This document shows, in pieces, positions 1 to 8,064 of a stretch of 64,000 nucleotides of DNA (its first letter is position 1; each line of letters starts with the position of its first letter). The position numbers and the translations under genes were made by a program. A model generated the notes under the pieces. That model saw only the letters and a program-made list of their open reading frames with translations. It had not been told where the DNA came from and did no database searches. Origin of the DNA: Lachnospiraceae bacterium (GTDB lineage Bacteria; Bacillota; Clostridia; Lachnospirales; Lachnospiraceae); contig JAFLTE010000003.1 in the NCBI GenBank assembly GCA_022510565.1, forward strand, positions 62,001 to 126,000, in the 5' to 3' direction.

Positions 1-98
1 AATTTGAGAATGAAGATGTACCGTGGGAGATGATGGAGAATTATATAGCACAGGTGAAACAGTTGGATTTAACGTTTTTTGAAACGATGCGACCATGA
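1..98 (+). CDS. C-terminal end of an unidentified protein (partial)
   Basis: Frame 3 is open from the left edge to a TGA at 96-98 and encodes about 31 residues ending in FFETMRP. The gene begins outside the window. The fragment is too short for a family call. It lies 43 bases before the ketopantoate-reductase-like gene on the same strand, so it may be the previous gene of that operon. Confidence 0.45.
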   Translation, partial: FENEDVPWEMMENYIAQVKQLDLTFFETMRP

Positions 99-141
99 TG
101 GTATTCAGCTTGCCGTAAATGATTTGAAACGGAGGTATAAC

Positions 142-1074
142 ATGAAAATCGCAGTAATCGGACCCGGAGCCATGGGGCTTTTATATGGCGCGAAGCTTTC
201 GCAGTGTGCCGAGGTTGTCTTGGTTGGAAATAACGCAGAACATATCAAAGGAATCAATGACAACGGTATTACGCTGATAAGAGATGCAAAAGAGGCAGTA
301 TATCATGTTCCGACGGTTTTAAGCGGACAGATAGACGAATCGGCAGACATGGTAATTCTGTTTACGAAAGCATATTTGACCGAGGCGGCATTAGAACAAA
401 ACAGAGCCCTACTTGGTCCGCACACCGTGCTTCTTACCCTGCAGAACGGTGCGGGACATGAAGAAGTGCTGAGTAAATTTACGGATAGAAAGCATATTCT
501 GATTGGAACGACAGCCCAGGGAAGCTATCGGGAAAACGCCCATACGATTGTAAACAGTGGACTGGGTGATACCGCAATCGGGGCAATATCCGATAACTTT
601 GCCGGAACAGAAGAAATTATCGGGATAGAAGAAATCAGAGAGGTTTTTGAAAAGTCCGGTTTTCCATGCATAATCAGTGATAATATCAAACAGACGGTGT
701 GGAATAAGCTGATGATAAACGCCTCCTCCAGTGTGCTTTCCGGTGTACTTGGGGTTAATCAAGGATATGTGGTGGAAAACAACTACGCGTGGGGGATTTG
801 TAAGGATTTGATTCGGGAAATCTGTGAGACCGCCGCAGGGGAGGGTTGTTCTTTTGATGTAGGGGAACAGACAGAACGTATTGCGAGCCATCTAAAGAAT
901 GCACCCGGCGGATATACAAGCATCTATGCGGACCTTAAGAACGGCAGGAAGACGGAAGTGGATTATATAAGCGGCGCTGTAGTAAAGGCCGCCGAGAAAC
1001 AGGGAAATACAGTGCCGACACAGGCATTGATGGTACGCATGGTTCATGCAATGGAAGAAAGGGAGAGATTATGA
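142..1074 (+). CDS. Ketopantoate reductase family protein (ApbA/PanE-like)
   Basis: This 310-residue protein begins MKIAVIGPGAMG, a Rossmann GxGxxG dinucleotide site, and carries the conserved KLMINAS segment around residue 190 that holds the catalytic lysine in 2-dehydropantoate 2-reductases. The family reduces 2-dehydropantoate to pantoate with NADPH, but paralogues act on other 2-keto acids. I chose the ATG at 142 because GGAGG lies at 131-135; the ORF-track start at 79 has no such site and overlaps the preceding gene. The stop overlaps the next start by four bases (ATGA). That coupling to two Gfo/Idh enzymes suggests a catabolic role rather than pantothenate synthesis. Confidence 0.85.
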   Translation: MKIAVIGPGAMGLLYGAKLSQCAEVVLVGNNAEHIKGINDNGITLIRDAKEAVYHVPTVLSGQIDESADMVILFTKAYLTEAALEQNRALLGPHTVLLTLQNGAGHEEVLSKFTDRKHILIGTTAQGSYRENAHTIVNSGLGDTAIGAISDNFAGTEEIIGIEEIREVFEKSGFPCIISDNIKQTVWNKLMINASSSVLSGVLGVNQGYVVENNYAWGICKDLIREICETAAGEGCSFDVGEQTERIASHLKNAPGGYTSIYADLKNGRKTEVDYISGAVVKAAEKQGNTVPTQALMVRMVHAMEERERL

Positions 1075-2219
1075 TTAAGACAGCGGTAATCGGAGTAGGA
1101 AATATGGGAAGCAAATATGCCTCATTAATTCAGGATGGTCTGATTCAGGGCATGGAATTAAGCGCCATTACCAGAGTGCGCGGTACATACAGAGAGATGC
1201 TTCTTCCGTCTATTGAGGCGGGTATTCCCGTATATGAGACTGCGGATGAGCTTTTCCGTGCGGTGGAAAATAAAGAGTTATCGATAGATGCCGTTGTGAT
1301 TGCAACGCCTCACTATGCTCATGAGGAGTTGGCAGTCAGAGCTTTTCGGAACGGATTACATGTGCTGTGCGATAAGCCGTCGGGCGTATACAGCAGGCAG
1401 GCGAGAAACATGGAAGATGAAGCCGAGAAATCGGGCAAAGTATTCGGCATGGTGTTTAATCAGAGAACGCTTCCGATTCATATGCAGCTGCATGAGTTGG
1501 TAAACAGCGGGAAATACGGTGCACTAAAAAGGGTAAACTGGGTTGTCACGAACTGGTACAGACCGGAGCAATATTATACTTCCAGTGCTTGGCGTGCAAC
1601 ATGGGAGCAGGACGGCGGTGGTGTCTTGTTGAACCAGTGCCCGCACAATCTGGACCTGCTGCAGTGGATATGCGGAATGCCGGTCAACGTTCAGGGATTT
1701 TGTATAGAGGGACACTTCCATGATATTGAAGTGGAGGATGATGTGACGGCATATTTTGAGTGGGAAAATGGTGCGACGGGCACATTTATCACCTCTACCG
1801 GAGATGCACCCGGCATAAACCGTTTGGAAATATCACTGGAGGAGGCCATGCTTGTCTGTGAAAACGGGAAATTAAGGATTGGGGAACTTGCTCAGGAGAT
1901 GGGTGGTAAAGAGGCAGATTACCGCAAAAGTTCCAATGATTATTTTAAAAAGATAAAAGGAACATGGACAGAAATTACGCCCGTAAAGGAAGATAAGCCA
2001 TACGAAAAAGTTCTGCAGGGCTTCGCCGATGAATGTATGGGAAGCGGTAAATGCGTAGCACAGGGTGCGGAGGGCAGAAAGAGCCTGCTTCTTTCCAATG
2101 CGATTTATTTGTCTTCATGGGAGAGAAGGATGGTGAAACTTCCGGAAATCGGAACCGATGAAGAAGTTGAGTTTGAGGGTCTGTTTGAAGCGTGGTTAAG
2201 TAAGAAAAGGAGCAAATAA
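1071..2219 (+). CDS. Gfo/Idh/MocA family NAD(P)-dependent oxidoreductase
   Basis: This is a 382-residue cytosolic dehydrogenase. The N-terminal Rossmann fold starts AVIGVGNMGSKYA. The DKP catalytic motif is in HVLCDKPSG near residue 104, and the C-terminal alpha/beta substrate domain contains GGVLLNQCPHNLDLLQW, where the histidine is the usual active-site residue. The family oxidises or reduces sugar, inositol and related hydroxyl groups. Its start overlaps the upstream stop (ATGA) and its stop abuts the next start, so the three genes look like one transcript. The substrate cannot be read from sequence. Confidence 0.87.
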   Translation: MIKTAVIGVGNMGSKYASLIQDGLIQGMELSAITRVRGTYREMLLPSIEAGIPVYETADELFRAVENKELSIDAVVIATPHYAHEELAVRAFRNGLHVLCDKPSGVYSRQARNMEDEAEKSGKVFGMVFNQRTLPIHMQLHELVNSGKYGALKRVNWVVTNWYRPEQYYTSSAWRATWEQDGGGVLLNQCPHNLDLLQWICGMPVNVQGFCIEGHFHDIEVEDDVTAYFEWENGATGTFITSTGDAPGINRLEISLEEAMLVCENGKLRIGELAQEMGGKEADYRKSSNDYFKKIKGTWTEITPVKEDKPYEKVLQGFADECMGSGKCVAQGAEGRKSLLLSNAIYLSSWERRMVKLPEIGTDEEVEFEGLFEAWLSKKRSK

Positions 2220-3320
2220 ATGGATAAGATAAAATTCGTTATTGTTGGCTCCGGATGGCGTTCTTTATATTATGTCAGAGTGGCTAAAGCATTGCCGGAG
2301 ATTTTTGAACTGTGCGCAATGTATTGCAGGACAGAAGAAAAAGCGCAAAAAATCGCCGAAGAACATCTTATCCACACGACTACGTCCATAGAAGAGTGTG
2401 AGAGTTATAAACCGGATTTTGTTGTGGTTGTTGTGAATAAGGCATCTATCGCTGAGGTCAGTATGGAATGGATGCGGCGTGGATTTACCGTGCTGTGTGA
2501 GACACCGGCAGCCATGGATGTGGAAACTCTTAATAAACTGTGGGATATGCATAATCAGGGTTACAAGCTCGTCGTTGCGGAGCAGTATACGAGTTATCCC
2601 GAATACAGCGCTTTATTGAAGGTCGTTGACAGGAATATAATCGGTGAACCTGACTGCCTGAATATTTCTCTTGCACATGAATATCATGGAGCAAGCCTTA
2701 TGAGAGCACTTTTAAATGTGACGCCGGATATAGATTTTACGGTGTCAGCCAAAACTTATCAATTTCCCACGACTGAGACCTTGACGCGATACGATTCATA
2801 TAAGGACGGCAGAATTGCGGATAAGAAGAGGACTGTTGCGACATTTGAGTTTGCAAACGGGAAGGTTGCGTTGTATGATTTTGATTCGGAGCAGTACCGC
2901 TCTCCAATCAGGAAGAATACGCTGAAGCTGCAGGGAAGCCGTGGGGAAATCATCGACCGTACGGTGTATTATCTGGATGATAACAATGAATCCATCATAT
3001 CGGAAATTCGAGTGGAGAAAAGAGGGATTGAAACGGAGTATGAGAATCCAAATCTGCACTATATCGAGGAAGTTACCGATGTGCACTTTGAGGATGACAG
3101 GGTGTATACTCCGGAATTCGGGTTGTGTGGTCTTGCGCAGGACGAAACGGCGGTTGCCTCATTGATGAAGCGCACTGCAGAATATTCTCGAGGATATACG
3201 GCAGAACCGTATCCGTTAAAGGATGCGCTCCAAGATGCTTACATGGCAATCTTACTGCGGGAAGCGGATGCATCCCAAAGTGAAGTGAGCAGTGCGAAGC
3301 AGGCTTGGCATGAGTTGTAA
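2220..3320 (+). CDS. Gfo/Idh/MocA family oxidoreductase, second copy
   Basis: This 366-residue protein has a Rossmann start IVGSGWRSLYYVRVA and the motif CETPAA near residue 98 where the family usually has EKP. The ATG directly follows the upstream TAA with no gap, and the likely ribosome binding site (AAAAGGAG) lies inside the upstream gene. It is clearly diverged from the previous gene, so the pair is two different enzymes rather than a recent duplication. Loss of the canonical lysine (ETP instead of EKP) may alter catalysis; some family members are non-catalytic or use another residue. Confidence 0.83.
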   Translation: MDKIKFVIVGSGWRSLYYVRVAKALPEIFELCAMYCRTEEKAQKIAEEHLIHTTTSIEECESYKPDFVVVVVNKASIAEVSMEWMRRGFTVLCETPAAMDVETLNKLWDMHNQGYKLVVAEQYTSYPEYSALLKVVDRNIIGEPDCLNISLAHEYHGASLMRALLNVTPDIDFTVSAKTYQFPTTETLTRYDSYKDGRIADKKRTVATFEFANGKVALYDFDSEQYRSPIRKNTLKLQGSRGEIIDRTVYYLDDNNESIISEIRVEKRGIETEYENPNLHYIEEVTDVHFEDDRVYTPEFGLCGLAQDETAVASLMKRTAEYSRGYTAEPYPLKDALQDAYMAILLREADASQSEVSSAKQAWHEL

Positions 3321-3381
3321 ATACACTTTATATAGGATTTGAAGGTTTGGTATCATCATTTAAAATGTTGCGGAGGATAAT

Positions 3382-3996
3382 ATGGATATAAAGATACAGG
3401 CTCTTGATTCTGGTATGGCACTACAGTATGTTGATTTTTTTGAAAACAGAGCTTTTAGCGATGGAAATATCAATAAAGGCTGCTATTGCGTGTGGCATCA
3501 CTGGACAGAAAAGCATGAGTATGAAAGAAGCTTACTTCCGGCAGAAGAAAGACCTTCTGTTAAAAGAAATTATGCTATTGATTTGATTGAACAAGACAGA
3601 CTGCATGGATTTGTTGCGTGGCATGAAAATAAAATCATAGGGTTTTGTAATGCTGATTTAAAGAATAATTATTTTCGAATGAGTAAGGAGAAAAATCCGG
3701 ACAGTTGGACCGGCATCGACAATAATAATAAAGTTATGGCTATTGTGTGCTTTACGATTGACCCTAATTACAGAGGCAAAGGAATTGCCAAAAAGCTTTT
3801 GAGTTATGCATGTGATTTTGCAAGCCATAATGGATATGATTATATAGAATCATACCCTTCGGACGGAGAATTCAATCCTAATCTTTGTTGCGGAAATCGG
3901 TCTATGTATGAATCGCAGGGGTTTACAATTATCAATGTAAGTGATGGTATAGTGGCAAGGAAGCAGGTGAATGGCTGTGAAGAACATAATGTATAG
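3382..3996 (+). CDS. GNAT family N-acetyltransferase
   Basis: This 204-residue protein shows the acetyl-CoA binding motif A (PNYRGKGIAKKLL) near residue 130, preceded by the beta-4 strand AIVCFTIDP. GNAT enzymes transfer an acetyl group from acetyl-CoA to amines on small molecules or proteins. The start has GGAGGATAAT just upstream. The C-terminus overlaps the following lipoprotein gene by 26 bases. The substrate is unknown. Confidence 0.85.
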   Translation: MDIKIQALDSGMALQYVDFFENRAFSDGNINKGCYCVWHHWTEKHEYERSLLPAEERPSVKRNYAIDLIEQDRLHGFVAWHENKIIGFCNADLKNNYFRMSKEKNPDSWTGIDNNNKVMAIVCFTIDPNYRGKGIAKKLLSYACDFASHNGYDYIESYPSDGEFNPNLCCGNRSMYESQGFTIINVSDGIVARKQVNGCEEHNV

Positions 3997-5410
3997 ACTC
4001 AAAATAGGAATAACATTTAATATAATTACTATACTGGCCGGATGTGCGGGTCATACGGATGCTGCGGACATTTCGCATAATCAGGATAGCGCGCAGGTTG
4101 AACAGACTGCATATCAGAAAGCTACAGCACAGGGAACTGCAGACCGGAGACTTGCGGACCGGAACCCCGCAGATTCAGAGTCTGTGTTTCATGCTGATTT
4201 CGTGTACGGCAGTTATATCTATGAAATATGGGATGAAGAGACCGGGCCCTATGCGGTGATAACCGGAGTGACGAAGGCTTATTCTGTTTACTCCGGGAGT
4301 ACCTGGCTTACGGTTCCGGACGCAGTTTATGCGGAATGGGGCATGCTTCCGGTAAAAGAAGTTGGTTCCTATGCCTTTGAGAATATGGAGCTTGAGTCTG
4401 TAGTAATCCCGGCGACGGTGGAACGCATCGGAGAGGGAGCCTTCCGGTGGAATAAGGATCTGAGCGAAGTCCTTTTTCGCAATTCCTCGTGCGTGATTGG
4501 CGAAGATGCCTTTGCAGGATGCGGCGATCCCCTTTACGTCTATTATGAAGAGATCCCGGAAGATAGCGAAAATTTGGTGAAAAATTATGCGGAGGCAAAC
4601 GGTTTCCTTACAGTTGAGAATATTCCTTTCACAGAGATAGTTAAGGAGCCGATTGTTCACTATTACGAAGAACCGATACATCTGACACCGAGAGTGGAAG
4701 ATTTTTTCTATGGGGAGTATGCGGATGATGAGAATTTCTGCAGCTTTGAATATGCGGAAGGAGCTACCGACTTTGGATGGAGTGAGTGGCATGTTCCCTG
4801 TGGGGAATTCTGCGTGGGGTCGATGGAGAGCAATATGACGGCCTCATCCACTCTGACATCGTCCGATGACAGATATGCGGTAGAGAATCTGCGCCGTTTG
4901 ACCAGAAATGACACTTTGTATAATGGTGTGGCATGGGCAGAAGGTGTGGAAGGTTCCGGAATCGGCGAATATATCACTTATGATACCCGTAAAAGTTGGA
5001 TTTTCAGAACTGTTAATGATTTATGGGATATGCGTAATTATGCCGGATATTTCGATAGGGATAAAACCGATTATCCGACTGATGCTTACGGGTATCCCTA
5101 CGATGGCTACATGAGATATCTGGAAGTGTGCGTGGTGAACGGATATGCGAAGAATGAGCAGACGTGGGAGGAGAACGGACGCGTCAAGACACTTCTCATG
5201 TATGTGGAGGATCAGCCTTACGCCTATCTGGAATTGGAGGATATCTGGAAGCCGCAGTATTTTGAACTGCCTAAGGGCGATATTCTTGCGGCGGACGGCG
5301 GGGAAATCTCTTTCCGGTTTGAGATAGTGGATGTGTACCCCGGAACGAAGTATGAGGACACGTGCCTGACAGGGCTGGAATTGGAGTTTTCAGGTCGGTC
5401 CGGGCATTAA
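3971..5410 (+). CDS. Lipoprotein with BspA-type leucine-rich repeats and a discoidin-like C-terminal domain
   Basis: This 479-residue protein has a short positively charged N-terminus, a hydrophobic stretch and the lipobox LAGC, so it should be a membrane-anchored surface lipoprotein. Residues of about 110-190 hold LRR_5-type repeats (SYAFENMELESVVIPATVERIGEGAF). The C-terminal half resembles the NADase-type glycan-binding or discoidin fold (SSTLTSSDDRYAVENL, then GVAWAEGVEGSGIGEYITY). Such proteins bind surface glycans or proteins. The start is either ATG 3971 or the in-frame ATG 3989; both leave the signal sequence intact. The ligand is unknown. Confidence 0.72.
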   Translation: MAVKNIMYRLKIGITFNIITILAGCAGHTDAADISHNQDSAQVEQTAYQKATAQGTADRRLADRNPADSESVFHADFVYGSYIYEIWDEETGPYAVITGVTKAYSVYSGSTWLTVPDAVYAEWGMLPVKEVGSYAFENMELESVVIPATVERIGEGAFRWNKDLSEVLFRNSSCVIGEDAFAGCGDPLYVYYEEIPEDSENLVKNYAEANGFLTVENIPFTEIVKEPIVHYYEEPIHLTPRVEDFFYGEYADDENFCSFEYAEGATDFGWSEWHVPCGEFCVGSMESNMTASSTLTSSDDRYAVENLRRLTRNDTLYNGVAWAEGVEGSGIGEYITYDTRKSWIFRTVNDLWDMRNYAGYFDRDKTDYPTDAYGYPYDGYMRYLEVCVVNGYAKNEQTWEENGRVKTLLMYVEDQPYAYLELEDIWKPQYFELPKGDILAADGGEISFRFEIVDVYPGTKYEDTCLTGLELEFSGRSGH

Positions 5411-5424
5411 TTCCTATATTTTCC

Positions 5425-5454
5425 TTGACTGAAAAAACGAACACAGTATATACT
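5425..5454 (+). promoter_or_regulatory. Sigma-A promoter of the MazEF pair with palindromic -10 region
   Basis: TTGACT and TATACT are separated by 18 bases, 25 bases before the antitoxin start. The -10 element lies in the perfect palindrome AGTATATACT, which would suit autorepression by an AbrB-type antitoxin. Confidence 0.6.
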
Positions 5455-5478
5455 ATGTATAAACAAGGAGGCGGTGGT

Positions 5479-5724
5479 ATGATTGCTCAGGTAAAAACAT
5501 GGGGTAATAGTCAGGGGATCAGATTGTCCAAAGAATTGCTTGCACTGGCAGGAATTCAAAATAATGACTTTCTTAATATTGAATTGGTTGATGGAAACAT
5601 TGTACTTAAGAAAGCTGCGCAACAGCATCGTACTTTAGAAGAACGCGCAAAGGAATATGGAGGAAAGCTCGGTCCATATGAAGAATTTGACTGGGGAGAG
5701 CCTTTAGGTCGGGAAAGGTGGTAA
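5479..5724 (+). CDS. mazE: AbrB/MazE-type antitoxin
   Basis: This 81-residue protein begins MIAQVKTWGNSQGIRLSKELL, the swapped-hairpin AbrB/SpoVT DNA-binding fold typical of MazE antitoxins, followed by an acidic C-terminal tail that would wrap the toxin. The ATG at 5479 sits behind AAGGAGGCGG; the longer ORF-track start runs back through the promoter and the previous gene, so I rejected it. Three bases separate it from the toxin gene. MazE neutralises the toxin and usually represses the operon. Confidence 0.82.
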   Translation: MIAQVKTWGNSQGIRLSKELLALAGIQNNDFLNIELVDGNIVLKKAAQQHRTLEERAKEYGGKLGPYEEFDWGEPLGRERW

Positions 5725-5727
5725 AAT

Positions 5728-6024
5728 ATGACAATAGAGCAGGGCGATATTCTTTCTGTTGAAAATATGAAAGGGAGCTTTCTTGTTGTCAGCAAGAATT
5801 TTTTTAATACCACTGAACAAGCTGTATTATGCCCGATCGTTCAAGATACATTCCGTGACCCTTTACATATAGAGATAGAAGCAAATGATGTGTGCGGTAT
5901 TGTAATGTGCGAGCAGATGAGACTGTTGGATTTACGCTATAGAGGATATAGAAAGATTGGTCGGATTCAGTATTCCGATATAATAAATATAACAGATGCG
6001 ATTCAAAGTATTTTTGATTATTAG
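5728..6024 (+). CDS. mazF: MazF/PemK family toxin
   Basis: This 98-residue protein has the PemK/MazF beginning (QGDILSVENMKG.FLVVSKNFFN) and the internal strand CGIVMCEQMRLLDLR that matches the family's conserved EQ.R.. region. MazF toxins are sequence-specific endoribonucleases that cut mRNA. It is slightly shorter than most MazF proteins (about 110). It follows the antitoxin by three bases, and the pair forms a complete type II module. Confidence 0.8.
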   Translation: MTIEQGDILSVENMKGSFLVVSKNFFNTTEQAVLCPIVQDTFRDPLHIEIEANDVCGIVMCEQMRLLDLRYRGYRKIGRIQYSDIINITDAIQSIFDY

Positions 6025-6057
6025 TATTTATATTTTATAGAATAAGGAGGACTAGAC

Positions 6058-6588
6058 ATGAGTGATGCATTAAGCGTAATCGCACAAAGGAGTTCCACCC
6101 GTGGTTACACGGAGCAAAAACTGACCAAAGAGGAACTGAACAAACTGCTTTTAGCCGGTTTACAGGCACCGACAGCCGCCAATAAACAGGAAATCCACAT
6201 TACCGTAGTGGATGGTGACAATCCGATTCTTGCGGAGATGGAAGAATTGAAAAATCAACTGAGAGATATTCAGAATCCGCCGAGCAATTTTTATTACGGT
6301 GCGCCTACCGTGCTGTTTATAAGCGCAGACGCGGAGTATTACTGGAGTAGGTTAGATGCAGGGATTGCAGTGGAAAATATTGCTATTGCAGCAGAAGGCA
6401 TGGGGCTTGGCAGCTTGATTATCGGCTGTGTTAAAGATGCACTGTCGGGAGAGAAGAAAGCGTATTTTGCGGATGCTTTAAAGTTCCCGTCAGGCTATCA
6501 GTATGAAATAGCAATCGCGGTCGGTTATAAGGCGACGAGCAAGGAACCTCATGAATTTGATATGGAGAAGCAAGTGTCATATCTGTAA
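6058..6588 (+). CDS. Nitroreductase family protein, copy 1
   Basis: This 176-residue flavoprotein begins AQRSSTRGYTEQKLT, the usual FMN-phosphate-binding RRSxR segment of the nitroreductase fold, followed by LLLAGLQAPTAANKQ and a C-terminal GMGLGSLIIGCVKDA. The family reduces nitro groups, quinones or flavins with NAD(P)H. It has an AAGGAGG site at 6043-6049. Its nearest relative is the next gene. Confidence 0.87.
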   Translation: MSDALSVIAQRSSTRGYTEQKLTKEELNKLLLAGLQAPTAANKQEIHITVVDGDNPILAEMEELKNQLRDIQNPPSNFYYGAPTVLFISADAEYYWSRLDAGIAVENIAIAAEGMGLGSLIIGCVKDALSGEKKAYFADALKFPSGYQYEIAIAVGYKATSKEPHEFDMEKQVSYL

Positions 6589-6654
6589 AGGATATTCTTG
6601 CTGTTGATAATAGGAAGAGGAGATTTCTTGTTTCTATAAAACGGAGGGGTTAAT

Positions 6655-7185
6655 ATGAATGAAGTATTAAATGCGATTGCAAAGAGAAGTTCCACTCGTG
6701 CCTACACGGAGCAGAAACTTACAGATGAAGAGCTTAACAGTCTGATTTTAGCCGGTTTACAGGCACCCACATCAGGCAATGAGCAGGAAATTCATATCAC
6801 AGTACTGGATGGGAGCAATCCGATTCTCGCTGAAATAGAAGAAGAGAAGAATAAAAGTATGGGACTTTACAATCCGCAGAATAATTTCTATTGTGGTGCA
6901 CCGACTGTGCTGATGCTTAGCGGGGATGCATCATTTTATTGGAGCAAGGTAGATGCGGGCATTGCGGCGGAAAATATAGCTATCGCAGCAGAAAGTATGG
7001 GTCTTGGAAGCCTTATCGTAGGCTGTATCAAGGATGCGATGTATGGCGAAAAGAAAGCGTATTTTGAAAATGCTTTGAAGTTCCCGGCAGGCTATGAGTA
7101 CGAAATATCTATTGCGTTGGGTCATAAGGCACTCGAGAAAGAACCGCATGAGTTTGATGAGGAAAAGCTTGTGACATATTTGTAA
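6655..7185 (+). CDS. Nitroreductase family protein, copy 2
   Basis: This 176-residue paralogue of the preceding gene has the same length and near-identical motifs (AKRSSTRAYTEQKL, GLGSLIVGCIKDAM). Most differences lie in the middle (EEEKNKSMGLYNPQ) and the acidic C-terminus. The head-to-tail arrangement with a 66-base spacer points to a local duplication followed by divergence. The RBS is ACGGAGGGG. An intrinsic terminator follows. Confidence 0.87.
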   Translation: MNEVLNAIAKRSSTRAYTEQKLTDEELNSLILAGLQAPTSGNEQEIHITVLDGSNPILAEIEEEKNKSMGLYNPQNNFYCGAPTVLMLSGDASFYWSKVDAGIAAENIAIAAESMGLGSLIVGCIKDAMYGEKKAYFENALKFPAGYEYEISIALGHKALEKEPHEFDEEKLVTYL

Positions 7186-7241
7186 GTAAGATACATTAAA
7201 ATAAAGTGTTCGGAATGCGGTAAAGCAGATGTTGACTAAGA

Positions 7242-7286
7242 ATAGTCGTCCTAAATCAGATAGGTGTAGGACGGCTATTTCTTTTT
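7242..7286 (+). terminator. Intrinsic terminator after the nitroreductases
   Basis: ATAGTCGTCCTA pairs with TAGGACGGCTAT around a short loop and is followed by TTCTTTTT. Confidence 0.8.
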
Positions 7287-7372
7287 GGATTGACTTAATA
7301 AAATAAGTTCTATATAATTAGAATGGAACGGGTGTTCGGAAACGGGATGGCATATTAAAGGAGATACCCATA

Positions 7373-7930
7373 ATGAACGTACTGCTTACCTCATGCGGAT
7401 TAGAAACAAACAAGATTGAAGAGACCTTTCTGGGAATGCTGCCCAAGGCACCTGCGGAGTGCAGGGCAATCTTTATTCCTACGGCTGCAAACTCACCGGA
7501 TGCCGTCGATGTGCTCCCTAAATGTCTGGAGGATTTGCTTAAGTGTGGCATCATACGGGATAACATATTTGTGTATGATTTGTATGATGAGATAGAGGGA
7601 GATATCTGTAAGGAATATGACATCATATATTTATGCGGTGGTTCTCCGTCATATCTTTTAAGGCGAATTAATGAACGGGGATTCCAAGAGAAATTGGATG
7701 CCTTTATCAAAGCCGGCGGCGTAGTACTCGGAGTAAGCGCCGGAAGTATGATCTTCGCAGCTAATATGCCTGATAATCTTGGTCTCTTACAATGTGCGCT
7801 GGACGTTCACTGCAGTGAGAATATGCGGGAAAAACCGGGCTCTTACCCAAGAGACAGAAAGGAACGGATAAAACTGGGTAACAGTCAGGCTATCGTATTT
7901 AAAGACGATTCTATGGTGGTTTTTGAGTAA
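7373..7930 (+). CDS. Peptidase S51 (dipeptidase E)-like protein
   Basis: This 185-residue protein has the class I glutamine-amidotransferase-like fold of the S51 family. It contains the IYLCGGSPSYLLRRI segment and the nucleophile elbow GVSAGSM near residue 122, with serine as the presumed nucleophile. S51 peptidases cleave Asp-X dipeptides or cyanophycin; close Clostridial relatives are mostly uncharacterised. It is shorter than E. coli PepE (229 aa), so the exact activity is open. The RBS is AAAGGAGAT. Confidence 0.75.
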   Translation: MNVLLTSCGLETNKIEETFLGMLPKAPAECRAIFIPTAANSPDAVDVLPKCLEDLLKCGIIRDNIFVYDLYDEIEGDICKEYDIIYLCGGSPSYLLRRINERGFQEKLDAFIKAGGVVLGVSAGSMIFAANMPDNLGLLQCALDVHCSENMREKPGSYPRDRKERIKLGNSQAIVFKDDSMVVFE

Positions 7931-7934
7931 GTAT

Positions 7935-7951
7935 CTGCCCAGCCTGGGCAG
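7935..7951. repeat. Perfect short inverted repeat
   Basis: CTGCCCA and TGGGCAG flank a 3-base loop just after the S51 gene. No U-tract follows, so it is a hairpin of unknown role rather than a standard intrinsic terminator. Confidence 0.5.
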
Positions 7952-8064
7952 GTAAGAATAACGAGGAAAAGCATAAATACGATTGAGAATTATTAAAAAA
8001 TATGATACTGTTATATATAACTACAAATATAATTGTAAAATTTTAAGTAAGGAGGAACCAAAGA

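Noticed and set aside
7935-7951. Hairpin after the S51 gene as an intrinsic terminator
   Set aside because: No T-run follows; reported only as an inverted repeat.
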